Shown here piece by piece: positions 53,701 through 62,373 of a stretch of 64,000 bases of DNA. The position numbers and the translations under genes are program-made. The notes below the pieces were generated by a model. It was not told the DNA's origin, did not search any database, and was given only the letters and a program-made list of their open reading frames with translations. Location: the NCBI RefSeq assembly GCF_019203185.1, contig NZ_CP078093.1, forward strand, positions 1,647,058 to 1,711,057, given 5' to 3'. The stretch's first letter is position 1. The number at the start of each line of letters is the position of its first letter. Source of the DNA: Crassaminicella indica. Its GTDB lineage: Bacteria > Bacillota > Clostridia > Peptostreptococcales > Thermotaleaceae.

Positions 53701-56700
53701 CAGCTATACTAAGAAGGCTAGCAAGAAAGACATGGAGCTACTATGAAGATTTTGCAGGAGAGCTTGATAATTATCTTCCACCAGATAATTATCAAGAAGA
53801 CCCTCCTAATGGCATAGCTCATAGGACATCTCCAACTAATATTGGATTTTTACTATTAGCTACTTTGTCTGCTAGAGATTTTGGTTATATTTCAACTACA
53901 AAAATGGTAGAACGGATTGAAAGAACATTGTCTACTATTGAAAGGTTAGAAACATGGAAAGGACATTTATATAATTGGTATGATACAAAAACATTAGAAG
54001 TATTAAGACCATTCTTTGTTTCAACTGTTGATAGTGGGAATTTGATTGGATATATGATCACCTTAAAGGAGGGGCTTTTAGAATATATAAAAAGACCTAT
54101 TCTCGATAAAAATATATTATTAGGGATCAAAGATACATTATCTCTAACAAAGGAAGCATCATATATAGAAAATATATCATTAATTTTGGAAAAGGAACAA
54201 TTAACTTTAAAAGACTGGAAACAGTTGTTTAATGATTTTGAAAATATGGATAAATCATCTTATTGGCATAAAAAGCTTTACAATATGATAGATGATTTCA
54301 AAAAAGAGATTGATTTATTTTTTGTAGCTACAAAAGTAAATGAAAAAGGGTATGAAAAATTAAAAGAAAAATTAGAGGCTATTAACGGGGCAGTATCATT
54401 AATAGAGCTCAATAGTATTTATAAAGAAATCCTTGAAGATATCAATAAAATTTCAAAGAAAAACAGTCAAGGAGCTTTAATAGCACTTAAAAATAGAATA
54501 TTTACTGCTAATGAGTATATTGAAGAAAAAATTGGACAAATTAAAAATTTAATCACAAGGATAGAGAGAATCATAGAGGCTACAGATTTTACTGAGTTGT
54601 ATGATACAAAACAAAATTTATTTTCTATAGGATACAATGTAAAAGAGGAAAATCTTGTAAATTCATATTATGATTTATTGGCTTCAGAAGCAAGGCTTAC
54701 AAGCTATATTGCTATTGCAAGAAAGGAAGTACCTAAAAAACATTGGGCAAAGTTAGGAAGAGCCTTGTCTGTCGTAGATGGGTATAGGGGCTTAGTTTCA
54801 TGGACAGGAACTATGTTTGAATATTTCATGCCTCCACTTATTATGAAAAGCTATCAGAATACATTGCTAGATGAAACATATGGAACTGTTATAAAGGCAC
54901 AGAAAAAATATGGACAAAAGAGGAATGTTCCTTGGGGCACTTCAGAATCTGGTTACTATGCTTTTGATATTAATTTAAATTATCAATATAAAGCTTTTGG
55001 TGTTCCAGACCTTGGGCTGAAGAGAGGGCTTATTCATGACATGGTTATATCACCGTATTCAACTCTTTTAGCTCTTCCTTTTGATGATAAAGAAGCTATG
55101 AAAAATATAAAAAGACTTATAGCTGATGGTGTAGAAGGAGACTATGGCTTTTATGAAGCAATAGATTATACACCAGAGAGATTGCCCTTTGGAAAGAAGA
55201 AAGGAATTATCAAAAGCTTTATGGCTCATCATCAAGGAATGGGATTTTTGGCTCTTAATAATTATTTAAATGAAAACATCATGCAAAAAAGATTTCATGG
55301 AGATCCTGTAATGAAATCAGCAGAAGTTTTACTACAAGAAAAAACTCCTATAAGAGTAATCATTACAAAACAATATAAAGAACCTATAGAGCCTTTGGAA
55401 GCACCTAAAAAAGAAGAGATTTATGTAGTGAGAAAATATAGGGATTTAGATAGTATAATCCCTAGATGCCATATACTGTCAAATGGAAGATATTCTATTA
55501 TGATTACTGATGGAGGTAGTGGATATAGCAAAAAAGAAAATATACAGATTACTAGATGGAGAGAGGATAGATTAACAGAAAGATATGGAAGTTATATTTT
55601 CTTGAAAAACTTAAATACAAATAAAGTATATACATCTGCTTTTGATCCAATGAATGTGGAATCTGATGGTTATGAAGTAATATTTTCTTTAGATAAAGCA
55701 GAATTTATGCGAACAGATGATAATATAGATACCCATACAGAAATTGTTGTATCTTCAGAAGATGATGCAGAAATCAGAAAGGTAACATTAACAAATCATG
55801 GAAATGAAGTGGTAGTAATGGAGCTTACAAGTTATTTTGAAATTGTTTTGGCATCACAGGCAGCAGATATGGCTCATCCAGCATTTAGCAATTTATTTAT
55901 CAGAACAGAACCTATTCTTTCTTATGACAGTATTATTGCTTCGAGAAGACCAAGACTTGAAGAAAAAAATACTGTATGGATGTGTCATACCATGATAGTA
56001 GATGGAGAAACTGTTGGAAACTTAGAATATGAAACTAATCGAGGAAATTTTATTGGAAGAGGAAGACATATAGGAAATCCATTTGCCCTTTCTAATTCTC
56101 TTACGAATACAACAGGACCTGTACTCGATCCGATTATGAGCTTAAGAAGAAAAGTAAAAATAGATCCGGGAAAAAGCGTAGTTGTATCTTTTATCACATC
56201 AATAATAAGTAGTAGAGAAGAAGCTATAGATATGGCAAGAAAATACCATGATCTTTCATCTATCAATAGAGCTTTTAACTTAGCTTATACAAGAAGTATT
56301 ATAGAGACTTCTTATTTGAATTTAAAGGCTGAGGAAATAGAGGTATATCAAGATATGATTCCACACATTTTGTACTTAAGTCCTCATAGGAGAAAATACG
56401 AGGAAATATTAAGACAAAATAAAAAGGGTCAATCAGGACTTTGGGCTTATGGTATATCAGGTGATATTCCTATTGTATTAGTAAGTATTAGTCGCAAAGA
56501 GGATATACATATTGTTCATGAAGCATTAAAAGCCCATGAATACTGGAAAATAAAGGGGCTTTCTGTAGACTTAATTATATTCAATGAAGATAAAAGCAGC
56601 TATTTACAGCCTCTACAAGAGCTTCTCAATGAAACAGTATTTTCAAAATATGGCCATGATATAATGAATAAATCAGGAGGCATATATATAAGAAATGCTA

Positions 56701-59282
56701 ATATTATGCCAGAAGAAGATCGTAATCTTCTTTATACAGTAGCTAGAATAGTTCTAAAAGGAGAAAAAGGATCTATTCGTCAGCAAATTGAAATGAATGA
56801 TAAAGCTATAAATGCTTTTAAAGAAAAAGATTTTAAAGGAGAAAATGTATCGTATACAAGCTATGATGAACCATTAAGTGTAGATTATTTTAATGGATAT
56901 GGGGGCTTTAGCAAAGATGGAATGGAGTATATCATAAGACTTAAAGAAGGATGCAATACCCCTGCTCCGTGGATGAATGTCATTGCTAATGAAAATTTTG
57001 GTTTTCAAATTACAGAGAATGGATCTGGCTTTACATGGGCTGAAAATAGCCGAGAAAATAAATTAACACCGTGGTCAAATGATCCTATAACAGATCCACC
57101 GAGTGAAGTGATTTATATAAGAGATGAAGATTGTGGGAAATATTGGTCTATCACACCTCTTCCAATCAGAGAAAAGGAAAGCTATACTATAAGACACGGT
57201 ATTGGTTATTCAACATTTACCCATAACAGCAATGGTATTGTGCAGAAGCTTAATGTATTTGTGCCGAAGAGTGAATCTGTTAAGATCAGTTTTATAAAAT
57301 TAAAAAATAATTCTAATACTAAAAAGAGTTTGTCTAGTGTTTATTATATAAGACCTGTACTTGGTGTGAGTGATCAGATTACCCAGCAGTATATTACTAC
57401 ACAAATGGATGAAAAAAGAGAGGTTCTTCTCATTAAAAATAAATATAATACTGATTTTCCAGAAAGCTGTGCATTTATTGCTTCATCAGAAAAAATATTA
57501 ACATATACAGGAGATAGAGAAGAATTTGTGGGAAAAAGAGAGGATTTAAGTAATCCGAAGGCTTTAAGAAGAGAAAATCTGTCAAATAGTGTTGGTGCAG
57601 GCTTTGATCCTTGTGCTGCAATACAAATATTTATTGAGCTATCACCTGGTGAAGAAAAAGAATTTGTATTCTTACTTGGACATGCAAAAAATATAGAGAA
57701 GCTTGATAAAATTATTGAAAGCTATAAAGAAGTTAAAAGTTGTAAAAATGCATTGAATGAAGTAAAAAGCTACTGGAAGGAAATTTTAGGAACTATTAAA
57801 GTAAAAACTCCAGATAAATCTATGGATTTACTAATAAACTATTGGTTAATGTATCAGACAATTGCTTGTAGACTTTGGGCAAGATCGGCATTTTATCAAT
57901 CAGGAGGTGCTTATGGCTTTCGTGATCAGCTTCAGGATGCAATGAATGCTATGCCTGTAATGCCAGAAGCTTTAAGAAAGCAAATTCTTCTTCATTGTGC
58001 ACACCAATTTGTAGAAGGTGACGTACAGCACTGGTGGCATCCGGGGGCTGGAGAAAAAGGCATACGCACTAAGTTTTCTGATGATTTGCTATGGCTTCCT
58101 CTTGCTATAGCAGAATACGTAGAGTATACAGGCGATACTACAATACTATATGAACAAGTTCATTTTTTAGAGGATAATCTTCTAAATGAAGAGGAAGATG
58201 AAAGATATGGAATTCCTAAAATTTCTGAAGAAAAAGCTTCCGTTTATGAACATTGTATAAGAGCTATTGAAAGAGGACTTAGAGTTGGAGAACATGGAAT
58301 TCCTCTCATGGGCTCAGGAGATTGGAACGATGGAATGAATACTGTGGGCAATAAAGGAAAAGGAGAAAGTATTTGGCTAGGTTGGTTTCTTTATGATATT
58401 CTAAATAAATTCTCTAATATTTGTGAGAAAATGAAAGAGCCAGATCGTGCTAGGAGATATTTAGAAGCATCAAAGGATATTGCAAAATCAATAGAAGAAA
58501 ATGCATGGGATGGTGAATGGTATAGACGTGCATATTTTGATGATGGAAGACCACTAGGCTCTATAGAAAATACAGAATGCATGATAGATTCTTTAGCACA
58601 ATCGTGGGCAGTTATTTCAAGAGGTGGGAGAGAAGAACGCAAAAAAATAGCAATGAATTCTGCTGAAAGACATTTGGTAAAAAGGGAAGAAGGAATGATT
58701 CTTTTGTTTACGCCACCATTTGATGAAAGTGATTTGAATCCTGGATACATTAAAGGATATGTGCCGGGAGTAAGAGAGAATGGAGGACAGTACACCCATG
58801 CAGCAACTTGGGTCATTAATGCTTTTGCTATGATGGGAGATGGAGACAAGGCATGGGAGCTATATAATATGATAAATCCAATAAACCATACAAGAACTCC
58901 TATTGAGTGTGCTACTTATAAAGTAGAACCATATGTGATGGCAGCGGATGTATATGCAGTAAATCCTCATACTGGAAGAGGTGGCTGGACTTGGTATACA
59001 GGAGCTGCTGGTTGGATGTATCGAGTAGGACTTGAATATATATTAGGGGTAAAGAAAAAAGGAGATATCCTTTATATCAACCCTTGTATTCCAAAGGAAT
59101 GGAAGGAGTATACAATAAAGTATAAATATAAAGCTACGGATTATCATATTATTGTGAAAAATCCAAAAGGGGTCAATATGCATATAGATAAGATAATCAT
59201 AGATGGTGCAATAAATAAAGAAAAAAATATTCCTTTAGTAGATGATAAAGCAATACATAAGGTAGAAGTAATTTTAGGATAA
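50742..59282 (+). CDS. cyclic beta-1,2-glucan synthase-like protein (GT84 + cyclisation domain + GH94)
   Basis: At 2846 residues this is similar in size to ChvB/NdvB. The first third has membrane segments near 400-440, then a GT84 transferase with DADTILPMD, LSHDLLEGSYVRVAL and RLHRWIRGDWQL. More membrane segments follow (about 800-970). The middle (about 1000-1540) holds the glucoamylase-like PF10091 block (WGTSESGYYAFDINLNYQY, MAHHQGMGFLAL), matching the cyclisation domain of characterised synthases. The end is a GH94 phosphorylase domain with GFRDQLQDAM, DVQHWWHPG and GSGDWNDGMN, whose Asp is the general acid. It should build, close and trim beta-1,2-glucan rings. ATG 50742 is chosen because upstream frames begin in the ribosome site. 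Confidence 0.9.
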   Translation: MFLKKNYRIESHEKIEMKDVLLNNDELNHHALEIAKSHVISKKRGKIKPLLARLNHNFKIITSIYTGLNAEAKRGNELSPASEWLLDNYYKIEEQVQVIRQSLTKDKALKLPILENGYLKGYPRVYSIALELVSHTDGRLDEALLVNFIKAYQFHKVLAIGEIWAISLMIRLALVEKIRNISEKIYENQEQWKKVERIQGKDQATILEHVKREFENMESFSPSYIEHLFKKLRMEGIESGQVIDTIEKKLMELDTSIHKVIELEHKEQAARKISIGNAIISLNMVSKLDWNDIFESLSRVEEILREDPLNIYQAMDFASRNYYRHEIEKISKMCHASEIKVARKALEYAKNTTDHHGKDKEKHVGYYIADEGRKKLLQALNCKNTNIYFHDYPLSVYLAPIIFITGCISLILASYAYSVSHNIFLSILAGIISLIPASDLAVNCINWIVTYKFEPAFLPKLEYKEGITEDAATIVVIPTLIPNEKILEELLEKLEVYYLGNKDKNIYFAIAGDFKDGEREKEPQDEMIINKALQGVKALNDKYSEDKEIFFYFHRYRQFCEKQKKWMGWERKRGALVELNELLTESKSTSYSIISGDLSHIIGKIKYVITIDADTILPMDSAKKLIGTIAHPLNRGILNKEKGIVEEGYGLIQPRISVDVESASKSTFTRVFAGQGGIDPYTTASSDVYQDLFGEGIFTGKGIYDLSLFHETLRDAIPDNTVLSHDLLEGSYVRVALTTDIELIDGYPSRYSSFMMRLHRWIRGDWQLIRYLFPTIKNRMGKAVNNPLSKLSKWKMLDNLRRSLVSVSLLFLFIFGLIAFPGKSFVWVGFGLFTIFFPCFIESLNNLLNKYYKTTRERTNGNLIYGLRAVCYQALLNFIFLPYHAFMMLDGIVRTLYRVYISKKNLLEWTTAADVEKRLKNDTVSFIKRMKVSIFISIFLWLLVWAILPNHLVYATVIGFVWAVSPVIAYIVSKEAVKKTQLNDEDAAILRRLARKTWSYYEDFAGELDNYLPPDNYQEDPPNGIAHRTSPTNIGFLLLATLSARDFGYISTTKMVERIERTLSTIERLETWKGHLYNWYDTKTLEVLRPFFVSTVDSGNLIGYMITLKEGLLEYIKRPILDKNILLGIKDTLSLTKEASYIENISLILEKEQLTLKDWKQLFNDFENMDKSSYWHKKLYNMIDDFKKEIDLFFVATKVNEKGYEKLKEKLEAINGAVSLIELNSIYKEILEDINKISKKNSQGALIALKNRIFTANEYIEEKIGQIKNLITRIERIIEATDFTELYDTKQNLFSIGYNVKEENLVNSYYDLLASEARLTSYIAIARKEVPKKHWAKLGRALSVVDGYRGLVSWTGTMFEYFMPPLIMKSYQNTLLDETYGTVIKAQKKYGQKRNVPWGTSESGYYAFDINLNYQYKAFGVPDLGLKRGLIHDMVISPYSTLLALPFDDKEAMKNIKRLIADGVEGDYGFYEAIDYTPERLPFGKKKGIIKSFMAHHQGMGFLALNNYLNENIMQKRFHGDPVMKSAEVLLQEKTPIRVIITKQYKEPIEPLEAPKKEEIYVVRKYRDLDSIIPRCHILSNGRYSIMITDGGSGYSKKENIQITRWREDRLTERYGSYIFLKNLNTNKVYTSAFDPMNVESDGYEVIFSLDKAEFMRTDDNIDTHTEIVVSSEDDAEIRKVTLTNHGNEVVVMELTSYFEIVLASQAADMAHPAFSNLFIRTEPILSYDSIIASRRPRLEEKNTVWMCHTMIVDGETVGNLEYETNRGNFIGRGRHIGNPFALSNSLTNTTGPVLDPIMSLRRKVKIDPGKSVVVSFITSIISSREEAIDMARKYHDLSSINRAFNLAYTRSIIETSYLNLKAEEIEVYQDMIPHILYLSPHRRKYEEILRQNKKGQSGLWAYGISGDIPIVLVSISRKEDIHIVHEALKAHEYWKIKGLSVDLIIFNEDKSSYLQPLQELLNETVFSKYGHDIMNKSGGIYIRNANIMPEEDRNLLYTVARIVLKGEKGSIRQQIEMNDKAINAFKEKDFKGENVSYTSYDEPLSVDYFNGYGGFSKDGMEYIIRLKEGCNTPAPWMNVIANENFGFQITENGSGFTWAENSRENKLTPWSNDPITDPPSEVIYIRDEDCGKYWSITPLPIREKESYTIRHGIGYSTFTHNSNGIVQKLNVFVPKSESVKISFIKLKNNSNTKKSLSSVYYIRPVLGVSDQITQQYITTQMDEKREVLLIKNKYNTDFPESCAFIASSEKILTYTGDREEFVGKREDLSNPKALRRENLSNSVGAGFDPCAAIQIFIELSPGEEKEFVFLLGHAKNIEKLDKIIESYKEVKSCKNALNEVKSYWKEILGTIKVKTPDKSMDLLINYWLMYQTIACRLWARSAFYQSGGAYGFRDQLQDAMNAMPVMPEALRKQILLHCAHQFVEGDVQHWWHPGAGEKGIRTKFSDDLLWLPLAIAEYVEYTGDTTILYEQVHFLEDNLLNEEEDERYGIPKISEEKASVYEHCIRAIERGLRVGEHGIPLMGSGDWNDGMNTVGNKGKGESIWLGWFLYDILNKFSNICEKMKEPDRARRYLEASKDIAKSIEENAWDGEWYRRAYFDDGRPLGSIENTECMIDSLAQSWAVISRGGREERKKIAMNSAERHLVKREEGMILLFTPPFDESDLNPGYIKGYVPGVRENGGQYTHAATWVINAFAMMGDGDKAWELYNMINPINHTRTPIECATYKVEPYVMAADVYAVNPHTGRGGWTWYTGAAGWMYRVGLEYILGVKKKGDILYINPCIPKEWKEYTIKYKYKATDYHIIVKNPKGVNMHIDKIIIDGAINKEKNIPLVDDKAIHKVEVILG

Positions 59283-59321
59283 AGTGCAATATGAATAAAA
59301 ATATAGGCTATAGTAGTGCAA

Positions 59322-59366
59322 AAAACAGAATCTAGTCTAATATAGGCTGTGGTTCTGTTTTTTTTT
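59322..59366 (+). terminator. terminator after the glucan synthase gene
   Basis: AAAACAGAATC pairs with GGTTCTGTTTT (one G-U) around a 20-base loop, followed by a long T-run. Confidence 0.85.
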
Positions 59367-59459
59367 ATATATTTTTTTCGGATAAAACGATAAAAGGATG
59401 AAAATAGAAGTAATTGAAAATATTATCATTAATTTAACGTCAAACCATTCTTATGCAGG

Positions 59460-59487
59460 TTGAATTTTCCATATACTGTGATAAACT
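59460..59487 (+). promoter_or_regulatory. putative promoter for atoE-ctfA-ctfB
   Basis: TTGAAT (59460-59465), a 16-base spacer and TAAACT (59482-59487) preceded by TGA. It lies 65 bases before the atoE start. Confidence 0.55.
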
Positions 59488-59551
59488 ATAAAATGTGGTA
59501 CAAAATGTATCTTGTATATATTTAATTACATTTTATAAGGAGGGGACTCAA

Positions 59552-60898
59552 GTGTTTAAACGTATTACAAAATTATGTGTAAGTATTGTTCAAAAGTATT
59601 TACCAGATCCATTTTTATTTGCAGTTATTTTAACATTAGCAGTTTTAGTATTGGGTATGGTAACTACTGGACAAGGCTTAGTAGATATGGTAATGCATTG
59701 GAGTGATGGATTTTGGAAATTATTAAAATTCTCTATGCAAATGGCGTTAGTGCTTGTTACAGGACATACCTTAGCAAATGCTCCTATTATTCAAAAAGGT
59801 CTTAATCGTTTAGCGAAAATTGCTAAAACACCTACACAAGCAATATTAGCAGTTACTTTTATTTCAACTATTGCATGTTGGATTAACTGGGGCTTTGGAT
59901 TAGTTGTTGGTGCCCTTTATGCAAGACAGTTAGCAAAAGAGGTAAAAGGGGTAGACTATCGATTACTTATAGCTTCAGCTTATTCAGGATTTGTTGTATG
60001 GCACGCAGGGATTTCAGGATCTATTCCACTAAAATTAGCTACAGCAGGAGATGGGTTAGCAATAGCCACAAATGGAGCTGTAGTAGATCCAATTGCAACG
60101 AGTACAACTATTTTTTCAACCTTTAACTTAGTTATATGCGGAATCATATTATTTACAATGCCATTATTAAATAAGGCTATGCATCCAAAAGAAGATGAAG
60201 TCATTGCAATAGATCCTAAACTACTAGAAGATGAAGGAGCTGCTGCAAAAGTTGAAAATCCAACACCTGCAGATAGAATGGAAAATAGCCCAATACTTTC
60301 TATGATTATTGGTGCAATGGGATTAATATTTGTTTTTTATTATTTTAAAGAGAATGGTTTCAAATTAAATTTAGATATTGTTAACTTTATTTTCTTATTT
60401 GCAGGGATTATTTTACATGGTACACCTAGAAGATTTCTTGATGCTATCAATGTTGCTGCAAGAGGAACAGCAGGGATTATTCTACAATTCCCATTCTATG
60501 CAGGAATTATGGGTATGATGACAGGTGTAAATGCAGAAGGGGTATCATTTGCAAAAGTAATTTCTGAGTGGTTTGTAAATATTTCAACAGCAACAACCTT
60601 TCCACTATTCACTTTCTTAAGTGCAGGGATTGTTAACTTTTTTGTACCATCAGGTGGTGGACAATGGGCTGTTCAAGCACCTATTATGATGCCAGCAGGA
60701 AAAGCTTTAGGCGTTTCTGCAGCAAAAACAGGTATGGCTATTGCATGGGGAGATGCTTGGACTAATATGATCCAACCATTCTGGGCATTACCAGCATTAG
60801 GTATAGCAGGTCTTGGTGCAAGAGATATTATGGGATTTTGTATTATAGACTTAATATATACAGGAATTATTATTGCATTAGGTCTAATGTTTTTATAA
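59552..60898 (+). CDS. atoE: short-chain fatty-acid transporter AtoE
   Basis: This 448-residue permease of the AtoE family moves short-chain fatty acids such as butyrate or acetoacetate. About ten membrane segments are visible, with family blocks YLPDPFLFAVILT, TIACWINWGFGLVVGAL, HAGISGSIPL, VPSGGGQWAVQAPIM and WGDAWTNMIQPFWALP. GTG 59552 lies six bases after AAGGAGGGG; the frame upstream lacks a ribosome site. The CoA-transferase genes follow, so uptake and activation are encoded together. Confidence 0.94.
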   Translation: MFKRITKLCVSIVQKYLPDPFLFAVILTLAVLVLGMVTTGQGLVDMVMHWSDGFWKLLKFSMQMALVLVTGHTLANAPIIQKGLNRLAKIAKTPTQAILAVTFISTIACWINWGFGLVVGALYARQLAKEVKGVDYRLLIASAYSGFVVWHAGISGSIPLKLATAGDGLAIATNGAVVDPIATSTTIFSTFNLVICGIILFTMPLLNKAMHPKEDEVIAIDPKLLEDEGAAAKVENPTPADRMENSPILSMIIGAMGLIFVFYYFKENGFKLNLDIVNFIFLFAGIILHGTPRRFLDAINVAARGTAGIILQFPFYAGIMGMMTGVNAEGVSFAKVISEWFVNISTATTFPLFTFLSAGIVNFFVPSGGGQWAVQAPIMMPAGKALGVSAAKTGMAIAWGDAWTNMIQPFWALPALGIAGLGARDIMGFCIIDLIYTGIIIALGLMFL

Positions 60899-60974
60899 AA
60901 GGTGGTCTATAAAAGTCTTTAAACAAAGGGCTTTTATAAAGATATGAAGCTTTAAAAATATGGAGGTGTTTATT

Positions 60975-61625
60975 TTGAGGAATAAAGTGGTAACAATTGA
61001 AGAAGCTATGAGTCACATAAAGGATGGTATGACAATCATGATTGGTGGCTTCATGGCTTGTGGTACACCAGAAAAATTCATGGATGTATTAGTTGAAAAA
61101 GGCGTAAAGGATTTAACAATCATAGGCAATGATGCAGGATGGCCTGATAAAGGGATTGGTAAATTAGTTGTAAATAAGCAAGTGAAAAAATTAATTGCAT
61201 CTCATGTAGGATTAAATCCTGAGGTGGGAAAACAAATGAATTCAGGAGAATTAGAAGTGGAATTAGTGCCACAAGGAACGCTTGCTGAAAGAATTCGTGC
61301 AGGTGGAAATGGACTTGGGGGAATTTTAACTCCAACAGGTGTTGGAACAATTGTAGAAGAAGGAAAAGAAAAAATTACAGTAGATGGAAAGGTTTATCTT
61401 TTAGAAAAGCCATTAAAGGCTGATATTGCGTTGATAGGTGCTTCTATTGCAGATAAAAAGGGTAATCTTTATTACAATAAAGCAACTAGAAATTTCAACC
61501 CAATGATGGCAACTGCTGCTGATTTAGTCATTGTAGGGGCAGAAAAGATTGTTGAAGTTGGAGAAATTGATGCTAATGATGTCATGACACCAGCTCTTTT
61601 CGTAGATTATATGGTGGAGGTGTAG
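60975..61625 (+). CDS. ctfA: acetate/butyrate-acetoacetate CoA-transferase, alpha subunit
   Basis: This class I CoA-transferase alpha subunit has 216 residues. The N-terminal TIEEAMSHIKDGMTIMIGGFMACGTPEK and the GGNGLGGILTPTGVGT glycine loop that binds CoA are diagnostic. With CtfB it moves CoA between acetyl- or butyryl-CoA and acetoacetate or other short-chain acids. TTG 60975, six bases after GGAGGTG, gives the N-terminus usual for the family; the ATG at 60960 lies on that ribosome site. The beta-subunit gene starts 4 bases after the stop. Confidence 0.95.
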   Translation: MRNKVVTIEEAMSHIKDGMTIMIGGFMACGTPEKFMDVLVEKGVKDLTIIGNDAGWPDKGIGKLVVNKQVKKLIASHVGLNPEVGKQMNSGELEVELVPQGTLAERIRAGGNGLGGILTPTGVGTIVEEGKEKITVDGKVYLLEKPLKADIALIGASIADKKGNLYYNKATRNFNPMMATAADLVIVGAEKIVEVGEIDANDVMTPALFVDYMVEV

Positions 61626-61628
61626 AAT

Positions 61629-62279
61629 ATGAATGCAAAAGAAATTATTGCAAGACGTGTAGCTAAGGAATTAAAAGATGGAGATGTGGTAAATCTAGGA
61701 ATTGGATTACCAACAATGGTAGCAAATTATATTCCTGAAGGGGTAGATGTTACTTTCCAATCTGAAAATGGATTTGTAGGATTAGGACCTGCTCCTGAGG
61801 AAGGAAAAGAAGATAAGGATTTAGTAAACGCAGGAGGTATGCCTGTAACTATAGTACCAGGTGCAGCATTCTTTGATAGTGCGACTTCCTTTAGTATTAT
61901 AAGAGGAGGACACGTAGATGTAACTGTTTTGGGAGCTCTTCAAGTAGATGAAAAAGCAAATCTTGCAAACTGGATGGTTCCAGGAAAGATGGTGCCAGGT
62001 ATGGGGGGAGCAATGGATTTAGTAGTAGGAGCAAAAAAAGTAATCATTTCTATGACTCATACACAAAAAGGAAAGCCAAAAATTTTAAAAGAGTGTACTT
62101 TACCACTTACAGCTGAAGGTCAAGTGAATATGATAGTTACTGAAATGGGTGTAATGGAGTATACAGATAAAGGATTAGTATTAACAGAAATTAATCCAGA
62201 ATATACGGTAGAGGATATAAAAGCGGTTACAGAAGCAACATTTACAGTTGCAAATAATTTAAAAGAAATGGAATTCTAA
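61629..62279 (+). CDS. ctfB: acetate/butyrate-acetoacetate CoA-transferase, beta subunit
   Basis: This beta subunit has 216 residues. The active-site Glu, which forms the enzyme-CoA thioester, lies in [14 protein letters not shown] near residue 48. Further family blocks are [15 protein letters not shown] and [17 protein letters not shown]. No adc (acetoacetate decarboxylase) or atoB is seen next to it, so solventogenesis is not implied. The start follows GGAGGTG, which overlaps the ctfA stop. Confidence 0.95.
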   Translation: MNAKEIIARRVAKELKDGDVVNLGIGLPTMVANYIPEGVDVTFQSENGFVGLGPAPEEGKEDKDLVNAGGMPVTIVPGAAFFDSATSFSIIRGGHVDVTVLGALQVDEKANLANWMVPGKMVPGMGGAMDLVVGAKKVIISMTHTQKGKPKILKECTLPLTAEGQVNMIVTEMGVMEYTDKGLVLTEINPEYTVEDIKAVTEATFTVANNLKEMEF

Positions 62280-62284
62280 TTTAT

Positions 62285-62308
62285 GGAGCCTATATAGGCT
62301 CCTATTTT
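62285..62308 (+). terminator. short terminator after ctfB
   Basis: The perfect palindrome GGAGCCTATATAGGCTCC (62285-62302) is followed by TATTTT. Confidence 0.75.
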
Positions 62309-62373
62309 CATGGATTTTACAAAGCTTAAAAATCCTTATATACTAGATAGTATATGAAGGGTGGGACAAAAAA

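Noticed and set aside
58391-58849. Minus-strand ORF of 152 residues inside the glucan synthase gene
   Set aside because: It is antisense to the GH94 domain and without a ribosome site; composition typical of a shadow frame.
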